Source of the DNA: Lysobacter_K sp038248955
Lineage (GTDB): Bacteria; Pseudomonadota; Gammaproteobacteria; Xanthomonadales; Xanthomonadaceae
Direction: 5' to 3'
Assembly (NCBI GenBank): GCA_038248955.1
Contig: JBBRWW010000138.1
Coordinates: 1-7,394, forward strand
Length of the DNA stretch: 7,394 nt
Made by a program: the position numbers and the translations under genes
The notes under the pieces: model-generated
The model's input: the letters and a program-made list of their open reading frames with translations, nothing else
Databases searched by the model: none
What the model was told of the DNA's origin: nothing
Shown: positions 1 to 4,843 of the stretch, one piece after another
Numbering within the stretch: the stretch's first letter is position 1
How the letters are laid out: each line of letters begins with the position of its first letter

Positions 1-168
1 AACGCGATTTATCCCGACGGCGATGTGCCAGGCGGGCAGGAGAAGTTCGTGGAACTCAACGCCGAACTTGCCAAGGCCTGGCCGGTGATCACGACTCGCA
101 AGGATGCGCCCGCCGATGCCAAGGATTGGGAAGGCAAGCCGAACAAGCTCGACCTGCTGGAGCGCTGA
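1..168 (+). CDS. fdxA: Ferredoxin FdxA, C-terminal part (5' end outside window)
   Basis: The frame is open from base 1 to a TGA at 166-168 and gives 55 residues beginning NAIYPDGDVPGGQEKF and ending LDLLER. This matches the C-terminal half of the Azotobacter FdI-type/FdxA ferredoxins (about 107 aa in proteobacteria): the Ala-Ile-Tyr segment that follows the 4Fe-4S cysteine motif, then the LNAELAKAWPVIT helix and the D-W-x-G-K tail. The cluster-binding cysteines are expected upstream and are not visible; the visible part contains no cysteine. The family carries electrons in the cytoplasm through a 3Fe-4S and a 4Fe-4S cluster; the redox partner here is unknown. The gene converges on the leftward bamC-like gene. 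The family assignment is firm from this tail alone; start, promoter and full length cannot be judged. Confidence 0.9.
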   Translation, partial: NAIYPDGDVPGGQEKFVELNAELAKAWPVITTRKDAPADAKDWEGKPNKLDLLER

Positions 169-184
169 CCTCGCGCCGCCGGCC

Positions 185-202
185 GGTGCCGCCTTCGGCG
201 CC
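185..202 (+). terminator. Weak hairpin 17 nt after fdxA stop
   Basis: GGTGCC (185-190) can pair with GGCGCC (197-202), giving six pairs including one G-U, around a 6-nt loop. It sits where a terminator for fdxA would be expected, but no T-run follows, so it is not a standard intrinsic terminator. It may only mark or protect a 3' end. Confidence 0.3.
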
Positions 203-434
203 ATGACCCCGATCAACACCGCCGATCCCGCCTCGCCAGCCTGCTCCCGGATGACTAGCACTCGGATGGCGTGAGGAAGGTGCCGGCCACTTGGGACGCT
301 GTCGCCGAGGTCGACCACCCACACGACGGAACGGCGTGGGCGGTTCATACGACCAAGGGAGAATCGAGCAGTCTCGTCCGGATCCACTGCGCGAACGCAT
401 GTGGAATGACAGAAAACCGGTCGCCGACGCCCGC

Positions 435-447
435 GCCGGCAACCGGC
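435..447 (-). terminator. Small G/C hairpin 11 nt after the bamC-like stop
   Basis: GCCGG (435-439) and CCGGC (443-447) form a perfect 5-bp stem with a 3-nt loop, just past the stop of the leftward bamC-like gene. There is no T-tract on the downstream (left) side. A weak 3'-end structure is possible, but short G/C dyads are common in DNA of this composition. Confidence 0.22.
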
Positions 448-458
448 TTACGCAGGAC

Positions 459-983
459 TCAGCGGCCGGCCAGCGCCGTCTTCAAGGTCGCGATCAGCTT
501 GGCGGGCGCGGCGCCGGTGGCCGGCAAGCCGCGCGGATCGACCGCGGACACATACGTGCCGGCCTCGATCGCACTGACGCGAACGAGGAAGTTGCTGCCG
601 CCATAGTTAACGTCGAAGGCACCGAGCAACTGCGCGCGACTGGCGATTTCGACGCCGTCGATCGCCGCCAGTGCCTCGCCGACCTTGTTGAAGACGTCCT
701 CGCGGCTGCCGGCGACATTGAAGCCACTCGTCGAAGTGCTGCTGCCCGCCACGGGGGGGGCCGTGGCTTGGCCCGAGGCGGTCACCGAACCGGCCGGCAT
801 GCCCATCGCGCCCTCGGTGCGGGGCAGATCGAGGTCCGGCGGAACTTCCAGCGGACGACTTTCGGGGCTTTTGGCATACAGCGCATCGCCCTTGCGGAAC
901 CAGCTGCAGCCGGACGCGCCGAGCAGGCCGACCACGATCAGGCCGGCAACTGCGGCGCGGGACATCGAAACGGAAGCACGCAT
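459..983 (-). CDS. bamC: BamC-like outer-membrane lipoprotein (short, single helix-grip domain)
   Basis: The product has 174 aa. Residues 1-25 are a lipoprotein signal peptide with a hydrophobic core (AVAGLIVVGLLGAS) ending at GC; Cys26 would be lipidated, and Ser27 at +2 favours sorting to the outer membrane. Residues 27-54 hold the LEVPPDLDLP segment typical of BamC/NlpB from non-enteric gammaproteobacteria, the part that in E. coli BamC binds BamD. Residues 55-87 are a low-complexity Ala/Pro/Ser linker. Residues 88-174 look like one helix-grip domain. E. coli BamC has about 344 aa and two such domains, so this version is short. The location directly downstream of dapA matches E. coli (dapA-nlpB/bamC) and supports the call. 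I chose the ATG at 983 because AGGAG lies 8 nt upstream; an ATG at 1007 would overlap the dapA stop (ATGA) but would add eight non-signal residues. A run of eight C (coding strand; 753-760) lies in the linker. Confidence 0.75.
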   Translation of the reverse strand: MRASVSMSRAAVAGLIVVGLLGASGCSWFRKGDALYAKSPESRPLEVPPDLDLPRTEGAMGMPAGSVTASGQATAPPVAGSSTSTSGFNVAGSREDVFNKVGEALAAIDGVEIASRAQLLGAFDVNYGGSNFLVRVSAIEAGTYVSAVDPRGLPATGAAPAKLIATLKTALAGR

Positions 984-991
984 GGATCTAT

Positions 992-996
992 CTCCT
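992..996 (-). promoter_or_regulatory. Ribosome binding site deciding the bamC start
   Basis: On the minus strand AGGAG lies 8 nt before the ATG at 983. It supports that start over the in-frame ATG at 1007, which overlaps the dapA stop and has no such motif at the right distance. Confidence 0.7.
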
Positions 997-1003
997 GGGG
1001 GTT

Positions 1004-1909
1004 TCATGCCACGAGTGCATCGTGGGAATCTTGTTCAAGTTCGCGCACGTTCTGCGCGATCATCGCGGCAGCATCCTCGTGGACTGCCGACAACGGCAAC
1101 AACGGCAGCCGCAAGCCGTGGCCGATCCCGAGTCGCGCCAGCAGCGCCTTCACCGGAATCGGGTTGGATTCGATACCGAGGAAATCACATGCGGCCACCA
1201 GGCGCGCATTCCAGTCCTCGGCCGGGCCTTGCCTGCCACCGCGTGCCAGGTCGCACAGGCGCCGGAACGACGCCGGCAACACGTTCGAGGCCACCGACAC
1301 CACGCCGTCGCAGCCGGCGAGCATCGACGTGCATGCGGTGGGGTCGTCGCCGGTGAGAACGCTGAAACCGTCGCCCTTGAGTGCCACGAGCGCGGCGATG
1401 CGCTCGGCATGCGAGACCGCCTCCTTGATGCCGATGATGCGCGGGTGCGGTGCCAGCACGGCGGCAGTCTCCGGAAGCAGGTCGCAACCGGTCCGGCCAG
1501 GCACGTTGTACAAGACGATCGGCAGGGCGCCATCATCGGCGATCGCGCGGTAATGCGCGATCAGTCCGGGCTGGGTCGGGCGCACGTACGGCGGCGTCAC
1601 GACGAGCGCGGCATCGGCGCCCAGGGCCGCGGCGCGACGGGTCTGCTCGATCGTCTTGGCGGTGCTGGACAGGCCGGTGCCCGCAAGCACGGGCATGCGG
1701 CCCGCGATGAATTCAACCGCGCTGCGCAGCAGCAGGTCGAACTCGACGTCGTAGAGGGCCGCCGCCTCGCCGGTGGATCCGGCGACCACGATCGCCTGGG
1801 TACCGCCGGCCAACTGCTGCGCCAGCAGGCGACGCCATGCATCGAGGTCGATTTCGCCTGCGCCGTCGAAAGGCGTCGCTAGCGCGGTGATGCTGCCGGA
1901 AAGTAGCAA
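1004..1909 (-). CDS. dapA: 4-hydroxy-tetrahydrodipicolinate synthase DapA
   Basis: The product has 301 aa, close to the usual 290-300. The enzyme condenses pyruvate with aspartate semialdehyde, the first committed step toward diaminopimelate and lysine, in the cytoplasm as a TIM-barrel tetramer. Visible motifs are GSTGE (44-48) with the triad Thr46, Tyr134 in LYNVPGRTG, Arg139 for substrate binding, Tyr108 from the neighbouring subunit, and the Schiff-base lysine Lys162 in IIGIKEA; NPIPVK is near the C terminus. The start is taken as TTG at 1909-1907, because family members begin a few residues before SGxITALATPF, AAAGG lies 7 nt upstream, and the only upstream in-frame ATG (2011) lies inside the promoter region. 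The bamC-like gene follows after 20 bp, as in E. coli. Residues that bind inhibitory lysine in E. coli DapA are not conserved (see findings). Confidence 0.97.
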   Translation of the reverse strand: MLLSGSITALATPFDGAGEIDLDAWRRLLAQQLAGGTQAIVVAGSTGEAAALYDVEFDLLLRSAVEFIAGRMPVLAGTGLSSTAKTIEQTRRAAALGADAALVVTPPYVRPTQPGLIAHYRAIADDGALPIVLYNVPGRTGCDLLPETAAVLAPHPRIIGIKEAVSHAERIAALVALKGDGFSVLTGDDPTACTSMLAGCDGVVSVASNVLPASFRRLCDLARGGRQGPAEDWNARLVAACDFLGIESNPIPVKALLARLGIGHGLRLPLLPLSAVHEDAAAMIAQNVRELEQDSHDALVA

Positions 1910-1967
1910 ATTGGGGCCTTTGCGCACTGCGCACGGATAGGAGGGCGGGGAGGTCCCGCACCGGGCG

Positions 1968-1997
1968 ATGTTACTTGCGGCCTGAAACCGCGGGCAA
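1968..1997 (-). promoter_or_regulatory. Candidate sigma70-type promoter for dapA-bamC
   Basis: On the minus strand TTGCCC (1997-1992) and TAACAT (1973-1968) are separated by 18 nt, a fair -35/-10 pair. A start near 1961 would give a leader of about 50 nt before the dapA TTG. The elements lie within the same 7-bp dyad that overlaps the rightward promoter. This is inference from hexamer matching only. Confidence 0.4.
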
Positions 1998-2000
1998 GTA
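1972..2000. promoter_or_regulatory. Perfect 7-bp inverted repeat (possible operator) in the divergent promoter region
   Basis: TACTTGC (1972-1978) and GCAAGTA (1994-2000) are exact reverse complements with a 15-nt gap. The half-site centres are 22 bp apart, about two helical turns, as expected for a dimeric regulator binding one DNA face. The repeat covers the candidate -35 and -10 elements in both directions, so a bound protein could control dapA and gcvR together. The regulator is unknown, and an RNA hairpin is a second reading. Confidence 0.4.
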
Positions 2001-2004
2001 TGCT
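1975..2004 (+). promoter_or_regulatory. Candidate sigma70-type promoter for gcvR and downstream genes
   Basis: TTGCGG (1975-1980) and TATGCT (1999-2004) are 18 nt apart. A transcript would begin near 2011, leaving a leader of about 95 nt before the gcvR start. It occupies nearly the same DNA as the leftward candidate. The score is moderate and no other pair in the gap looked better. Confidence 0.4.
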
Positions 2005-2040
2005 GCCTCACGACACAGGCCGTACGCGGTCGCTGTTCAG

Positions 2041-2086
2041 TATCCGACCCGGATGACGTTATCCGGAAGCATCAGGGATACGTCCC
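2041..2086 (+). promoter_or_regulatory. Leader of gcvR with mutually exclusive hairpins
   Basis: Four short segments can pair in alternative ways: ATCCG (2042-2046) with CGGAT (2050-2054); CCGGAT (2049-2054) with ATCCGG (2061-2066); TATCC (2060-2064) with GGATA (2076-2080); and a local GGGA (2075-2078) with TCCC (2083-2086). This 1:2, 2:3, 3:4 pattern resembles an attenuator or switch, but no T-run or known riboswitch core is visible. The TATCC/GGATA words could instead be repeated protein-binding sites on DNA. It lies 20-65 nt before the gcvR start. Confidence 0.3.
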
Positions 2087-2105
2087 CACCCAAGCAGGCG
2101 CCGCC

Positions 2106-2666
2106 TTGACAGATTCCGTTGCCCGTCCGTCGCCGAATGAAAACCACCTCCTGATCAACGCCTACACGACGCATCCGGAGTCGCCCTTGCTGTCGGTGAC
2201 CCGCCGCATCACCGACAGCGGATGCAACCTGGTCGATGCGCGCCTGTCGACCGTTGGCCGGGACGTTTCGGTAACTGCCCTGGCGGTGGGTTCGTGGGAC
2301 GCGGTGGCCAAACTGGAGGCGATGCTGACCCGGCTCGAGCGCGAGGAAGGACTCAAGCTCGTGTGGTACCGCACTGGTGCCCGGCAGGTGCAATCCGACC
2401 TGCTGCCCTACATCGTCGAGGTCGTGGCCGCAGACAAGCCCGGCATCCTGTTCCAGCTGGCCGACTTCTTCGATCGCCAGGGCATCACGATCGAGAGCCT
2501 GCAGTGCTCGCGCTATCGCGCCATGCAGACCGGCGCCGACATGTTCTCGGCGCAGATCACCATCGGCGTGCCCGCGAGCATGCACATCGCCGCGCTGCGC
2601 GATGATTTCCTCGAGTTCTGCGACCACCTCAACCTCGACGCCATCATGGATCCGATGAAGTTCTGA
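2106..2666 (+). CDS. gcvR: GcvR-like tandem ACT-domain regulator
   Basis: The product has 186 aa; E. coli GcvR has about 190. Two ACT domains are visible: residues 14-90 (LLINAYTT ... VTRRITDSGCNLVDAR) and 100-180, the second opening with DKPGI (110-114) followed by LFQLADFFDRQGITIESL. There is no DNA-binding domain or enzymatic domain. E. coli GcvR represses the glycine cleavage operon by binding the activator GcvA when glycine is low; the same role is inferred here, though GcvA is not in view. Position between divergent dapA and bcp matches E. coli and strengthens the call. The start is TTG at 2106, with a weak AGG 7 nt upstream; no in-frame ATG or GTG lies nearby upstream and the first internal Met is residue 73, inside the first domain's end. 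A TTG start suggests modest translation. Confidence 0.85.
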   Translation: MTDSVARPSPNENHLLINAYTTHPESPLLSVTRRITDSGCNLVDARLSTVGRDVSVTALAVGSWDAVAKLEAMLTRLEREEGLKLVWYRTGARQVQSDLLPYIVEVVAADKPGILFQLADFFDRQGITIESLQCSRYRAMQTGADMFSAQITIGVPASMHIAALRDDFLEFCDHLNLDAIMDPMKF

Positions 2667-2678
2667 CCGGAGTTTTCG

Positions 2679-2801
2679 ATGACCGCCCACCTGCATGAAT
2701 CCGTAACGACCGGCCTTGCCGCGGTGGCATCCAGCCGCGACGAAACAAACGGCTTCTTGAGCAGGATGGCGGCCCCCGGCCTTCGCCTGGCGCACCAATG
2801 A
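2679..2801 (+). CDS. Possible 40-codon leader ORF coupled to bcp
   Basis: ATG at 2679 has a good ribosome-binding site (CGGAG, 6-7 nt upstream) and opens a 40-residue frame, MTAHLHESV ... LRLAHQ, whose TGA (2799-2801) overlaps the bcp ATG (2798-2800) as ATGA. The bcp start itself has no clear Shine-Dalgarno sequence, so ribosomes finishing this ORF could restart at bcp. The peptide resembles nothing I know, has no membrane segment, and its third-position GC (about 77%) is lower than in the surrounding genes, so it may be a translated leader rather than a functional protein. It could also be chance. Confidence 0.35.
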   Translation: MTAHLHESVTTGLAAVASSRDETNGFLSRMAAPGLRLAHQ

Positions 2802-3271
2802 TCGATGTCGGCGACATCGTCCCGGAACACCTGCCACTGGCCTTGTCCGGCGGCATCACGGCGACACTGACGGATTACGTCGGACAGTGGCTGGTGCTGT
2901 ATTTCTATCCCAAGGACAGCACCCCGGGCTGCACCACCGAGGGGCTCGACTTCAACGCGCTGTTGCCCGAGTTCGCCAAGCTCGGCGCGAGCGTTCTCGG
3001 CGTGTCCCGCGATTCGGTCAAGTCGCACCAGAACTTCTGCGCCAAACAGGGTTTCGCGTTTTACCTGGTCAGCGACGCCGACGAAGCGCTGTGCAGCGCG
3101 TTTGGCGTGATCAGGGAAAAGAACCTGTACGGCCGCAAGGTGATGGGCATCGAGCGCAGCACGTTCCTGATCGATCCCGCCGGTGTCATCGCGCAGTCAT
3201 GGCGGCCGGTGAAGGTGGCTGGACACGCCCAATCCGTGCTCGATGCGTTGAAGGCGGCCACCACGCAGTGA
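2798..3271 (+). CDS. bcp: Thioredoxin-dependent peroxiredoxin Bcp (PrxQ type)
   Basis: The product has 157 aa, the normal length. It reduces hydrogen and organic peroxides in the cytoplasm using thioredoxin. The active-site motif is P38-K-D-S-T42-P-G-C45, with peroxidatic Cys45 and the supporting Arg120 (IERSTFLID). E. coli Bcp has a second cysteine five residues after the first; here that place is Leu50. Instead Cys81 lies 36 residues downstream, the same spacing as the Cys48-Cys84 pair described for Xanthomonas campestris Bcp, so a disulfide between distant helices is expected. Cys99 is an additional cysteine. The start at 2798 fits the family N terminus but has a poor Shine-Dalgarno; it overlaps the stop of a 40-codon ORF. 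The gene follows gcvR, as in E. coli. Confidence 0.95.
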   Translation: MIDVGDIVPEHLPLALSGGITATLTDYVGQWLVLYFYPKDSTPGCTTEGLDFNALLPEFAKLGASVLGVSRDSVKSHQNFCAKQGFAFYLVSDADEALCSAFGVIREKNLYGRKVMGIERSTFLIDPAGVIAQSWRPVKVAGHAQSVLDALKAATTQ

Positions 3272-3291
3272 CGATCCCGATGACCGCAATC

Positions 3292-3321
3292 CCACCACCC
3301 CGCTGCGCGGGCCCGTGGTGG
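3292..3321 (+). terminator. Bulged G/C hairpin after bcp
   Basis: CCACCAC (3292-3298) pairs with GTGGTGG (3315-3321), and the inner CCCGC (3299-3303) pairs with GCGGG (3307-3311) around a TGC loop; CCC (3312-3314) is bulged. This is twelve pairs starting 20 nt after the bcp stop. No T-run follows, but a C-rich, G-poor tract does, so it may be a 3'-end stabilising structure next to a Rho-dependent end rather than an intrinsic terminator. Confidence 0.4.
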
Positions 3322-3346
3322 CGTGCCCGTGCGTGCCCTGCCCTGT

Positions 3347-3412
3347 TGAGTTCCCCTCCCGCCTCCCACCCACGACGTTTCCAGCCACGGTTCCACCCCA
3401 GTCGCATTACCA
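3347..3412 (+). promoter_or_regulatory. C-rich, G-poor tract (possible Rho loading site) before the phoH-like gene
   Basis: By my hand count these 66 nt contain about 33 C and 10 G, a strong bias in a genome where the two are otherwise similar. Untranslated C-over-G RNA is the hallmark of Rho utilisation sites. It lies between the bcp hairpin and the phoH-like ribosome-binding site. I found no convincing -35/-10 pair here for a separate phoH promoter. Confidence 0.3.
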
Positions 3413-3428
3413 CTGACCGGAGTTCGCG

Positions 3429-4826
3429 ATGACGAGAAGCAAGCGGATCTATGTGCTCGACACCAATGTGCTGATGCACGACCCGACCGCGCTGTTCAAG
3501 TTCGAGGAGCACGATGTGTACCTGCCGATGCAGGTGATCGAGGAGCTGGACCACGGCAAGAAGGGCACCACCGAAGCCAGCCGGAATGCGCGCCAGGTCA
3601 GCCGCTTCCTCAACGAACTGATCGAGATCGAGGGCACGGACAAGATCGCTTCGGGACTCACCCTCAACCGTCCCAACGGGCTGCAGCTGCGCGGTGCGGA
3701 AAGCATCGGCCGGCTGCGTTTCCAGACTGATGCGTTCGATGCCGGCAAGCGCTTCAGCGCGGTGATCCCCGATAACCAGATCCTCGGCGCGATCCTCGCT
3801 TTGCAGGAGGCCGAGCCGGACGCGTCGGTGGTGTTCGTCTCCAAGGACATCAACCTGCGGATCAAGGCAGCGATCGCCGGGATCGTGTCGGAAGACTACG
3901 AGAACGACCGCGCCCTCGACGATTTCAGCCTGCTCTACACCGGCGCCACGACGCTGCAGGAGGATTTCTGGCTGCGTCATGGCAACGACCTCAAGTCGTG
4001 GACCGATCGCGGCCGCACGTATTACGAGATCTCGCGCAGCGAGGGCGACGACTGGTATCCGAACCAGTTCCTGTACCTGCCCGGTGACGACGAATCCGAG
4101 ATGAAGGTCGCCAAGGTCACCGAGACGCGGGTCACGCTGCAGATCGTCGACGACTTCCGCCACAGCCAGCATTCGGTGTGGGGTATCACCGCCCGCAACC
4201 GCGAGCAGAACTTCGCGCTCAACGCGCTGATGGACCCGGAGATCGACTTCGTCACCCTGCTGGGCACCGCGGGCACCGGCAAGACCCTGCTGGCACTCGC
4301 CGCGGGCCTGGCGCAGACGATGGACCAGCAGCGCTACCGCGAGATCATCATGACCCGAGCGACGGTGAGCGTCGGCGAGGACATCGGCTTCCTCCCCGGG
4401 ACCGAAGAGGAAAAAATGACGCCGTGGATGGGCGCGTTGACCGACAACCTCGAGGTGTTGACCCACAACCAGGACGGCGGCAGCTGGGGGCGCGCGGCGA
4501 CCAACGACCTGCTGGCGTCGCGGATCAAGATCCGCTCGATGAACTTCATGCGCGGGCGCACGTTCCTGAGCCGCTGGCTGATCCTCGACGAGGCGCAGAA
4601 CCTCACGCCCAAGCAGATGAAGACGCTGGTCACGCGTGCCGGTCCGGGCACCAAGATCGTCTGCCTGGGCAACGTCGAGCAGATCGATACGCCCTACCTC
4701 ACCGAGACCACCTCGGGCCTGACTTACGCCGTGGATCGGTTCAAGGCCTGGGAACACAGCGCGCACATCACCCTGCGTCGCGGCGAGCGCTCGCGGCTGG
4801 CCGACTTCGCGTCGGAAGTGCTGTAG
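3429..4826 (+). CDS. PhoH-family ATPase with N-terminal PIN domain (PhoH2/YlaK type)
   Basis: The product has 465 aa in two domains. Residues about 5-145 form a PIN nuclease domain with the acidic residues expected for metal binding: Asp11 in YVLDTNVLMHDP, Glu38/Glu39 in VIEELDHGKKG, Asp115 in IPDNQIL and Asp140 in SKDINLR. Residues about 240-465 form a PhoH NTPase domain with Walker A GTAGTGKT (279-286, Lys285) and Walker B LILDEAQN (Asp387, Glu388), with a conserved arginine-rich end (RRGERSRLADFA). Mycobacterial PhoH2, of the same PIN-PhoH build, acts as an ATP-dependent RNA helicase and ribonuclease; a role in RNA unwinding and cleavage is inferred here. The name comes from a phosphate-starvation gene, but nothing here shows phosphate control. 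The start has CGGAG 6 nt upstream. thiD follows after 17 bp. Confidence 0.93.
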   Translation: MTRSKRIYVLDTNVLMHDPTALFKFEEHDVYLPMQVIEELDHGKKGTTEASRNARQVSRFLNELIEIEGTDKIASGLTLNRPNGLQLRGAESIGRLRFQTDAFDAGKRFSAVIPDNQILGAILALQEAEPDASVVFVSKDINLRIKAAIAGIVSEDYENDRALDDFSLLYTGATTLQEDFWLRHGNDLKSWTDRGRTYYEISRSEGDDWYPNQFLYLPGDDESEMKVAKVTETRVTLQIVDDFRHSQHSVWGITARNREQNFALNALMDPEIDFVTLLGTAGTGKTLLALAAGLAQTMDQQRYREIIMTRATVSVGEDIGFLPGTEEEKMTPWMGALTDNLEVLTHNQDGGSWGRAATNDLLASRIKIRSMNFMRGRTFLSRWLILDEAQNLTPKQMKTLVTRAGPGTKIVCLGNVEQIDTPYLTETTSGLTYAVDRFKAWEHSAHITLRRGERSRLADFASEVL

Positions 4827-4839
4827 GCGGGTTGCCCGC
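4827..4839 (+). promoter_or_regulatory. Hairpin directly before the thiD start
   Basis: GCGGG (4827-4831) and CCCGC (4835-4839) form a perfect 5-bp stem with a 3-nt TTG loop, 4 nt before the thiD ATG and beginning right at the phoH-like stop. It would hide the only purine-rich stretch (AGGCGGG), so thiD translation may depend on ribosomes arriving from the upstream gene and opening the stem. No TPP riboswitch can fit in the 17-bp gap. Confidence 0.3.
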
Positions 4840-4843
4840 GACC

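Larger units (their letters stand above)
169..458. other. Convergent intergenic region, no gene supported
   Basis: This 290-bp gap lies between the ends of fdxA (+) and the bamC-like gene (-). Open frames cross it on both strands, but their translations are Arg/Pro/Ser-rich, have no ribosome-binding site and resemble nothing I recognise, so I treat them as high-GC noise. I looked for tRNA-like T-loops in both directions and found none with a matching stem. Two small G/C hairpins (185-202 and 435-447) are listed separately as possible weak transcript ends. No insertion sequence ends or long repeats are visible. Confidence 0.6.

Noticed and set aside
330..360. GGTTCATACGACC resembling a tRNA T-arm
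   Set aside because: The flanks do not form a 5-bp T-stem, and no acceptor, D-arm or anticodon stem can be drawn around it on either strand.
89..442. A 117-residue minus-strand frame covering the fdxA end and the intergenic gap
   Set aside because: It overlaps fdxA antisense, has no Shine-Dalgarno, and its Arg/Pro/Ser-rich sequence matches no family I know.
291..1553. A 420-residue plus-strand frame opposite the bamC-like gene and dapA
   Set aside because: It is the antisense shadow of two well-supported leftward genes.
2106..2111. TTGACA, a perfect -35 hexamer at the gcvR start
   Set aside because: No -10 element lies 16-19 nt downstream, and the hexamer is simply the TTG start codon followed by ACA.
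3280..3432. A second mini-ORF of 50 codons that ends in ATGA at the phoH-like start, echoing the one before bcp
   Set aside because: It has no ribosome-binding site and is rich in rare Pro/Arg/Ser codons. The phoH-like gene has its own CGGAG at the right distance, so coupling is not needed. Shared CGATGACCGC at its start is noted but can be chance.
3186..4766. A 526-residue open frame on the minus strand opposite the phoH-like gene
   Set aside because: Its Arg/Val/Leu/His-rich translation has no recognisable domain and mirrors the codon bias of the true gene on the other strand. Long antisense frames are expected at this GC.
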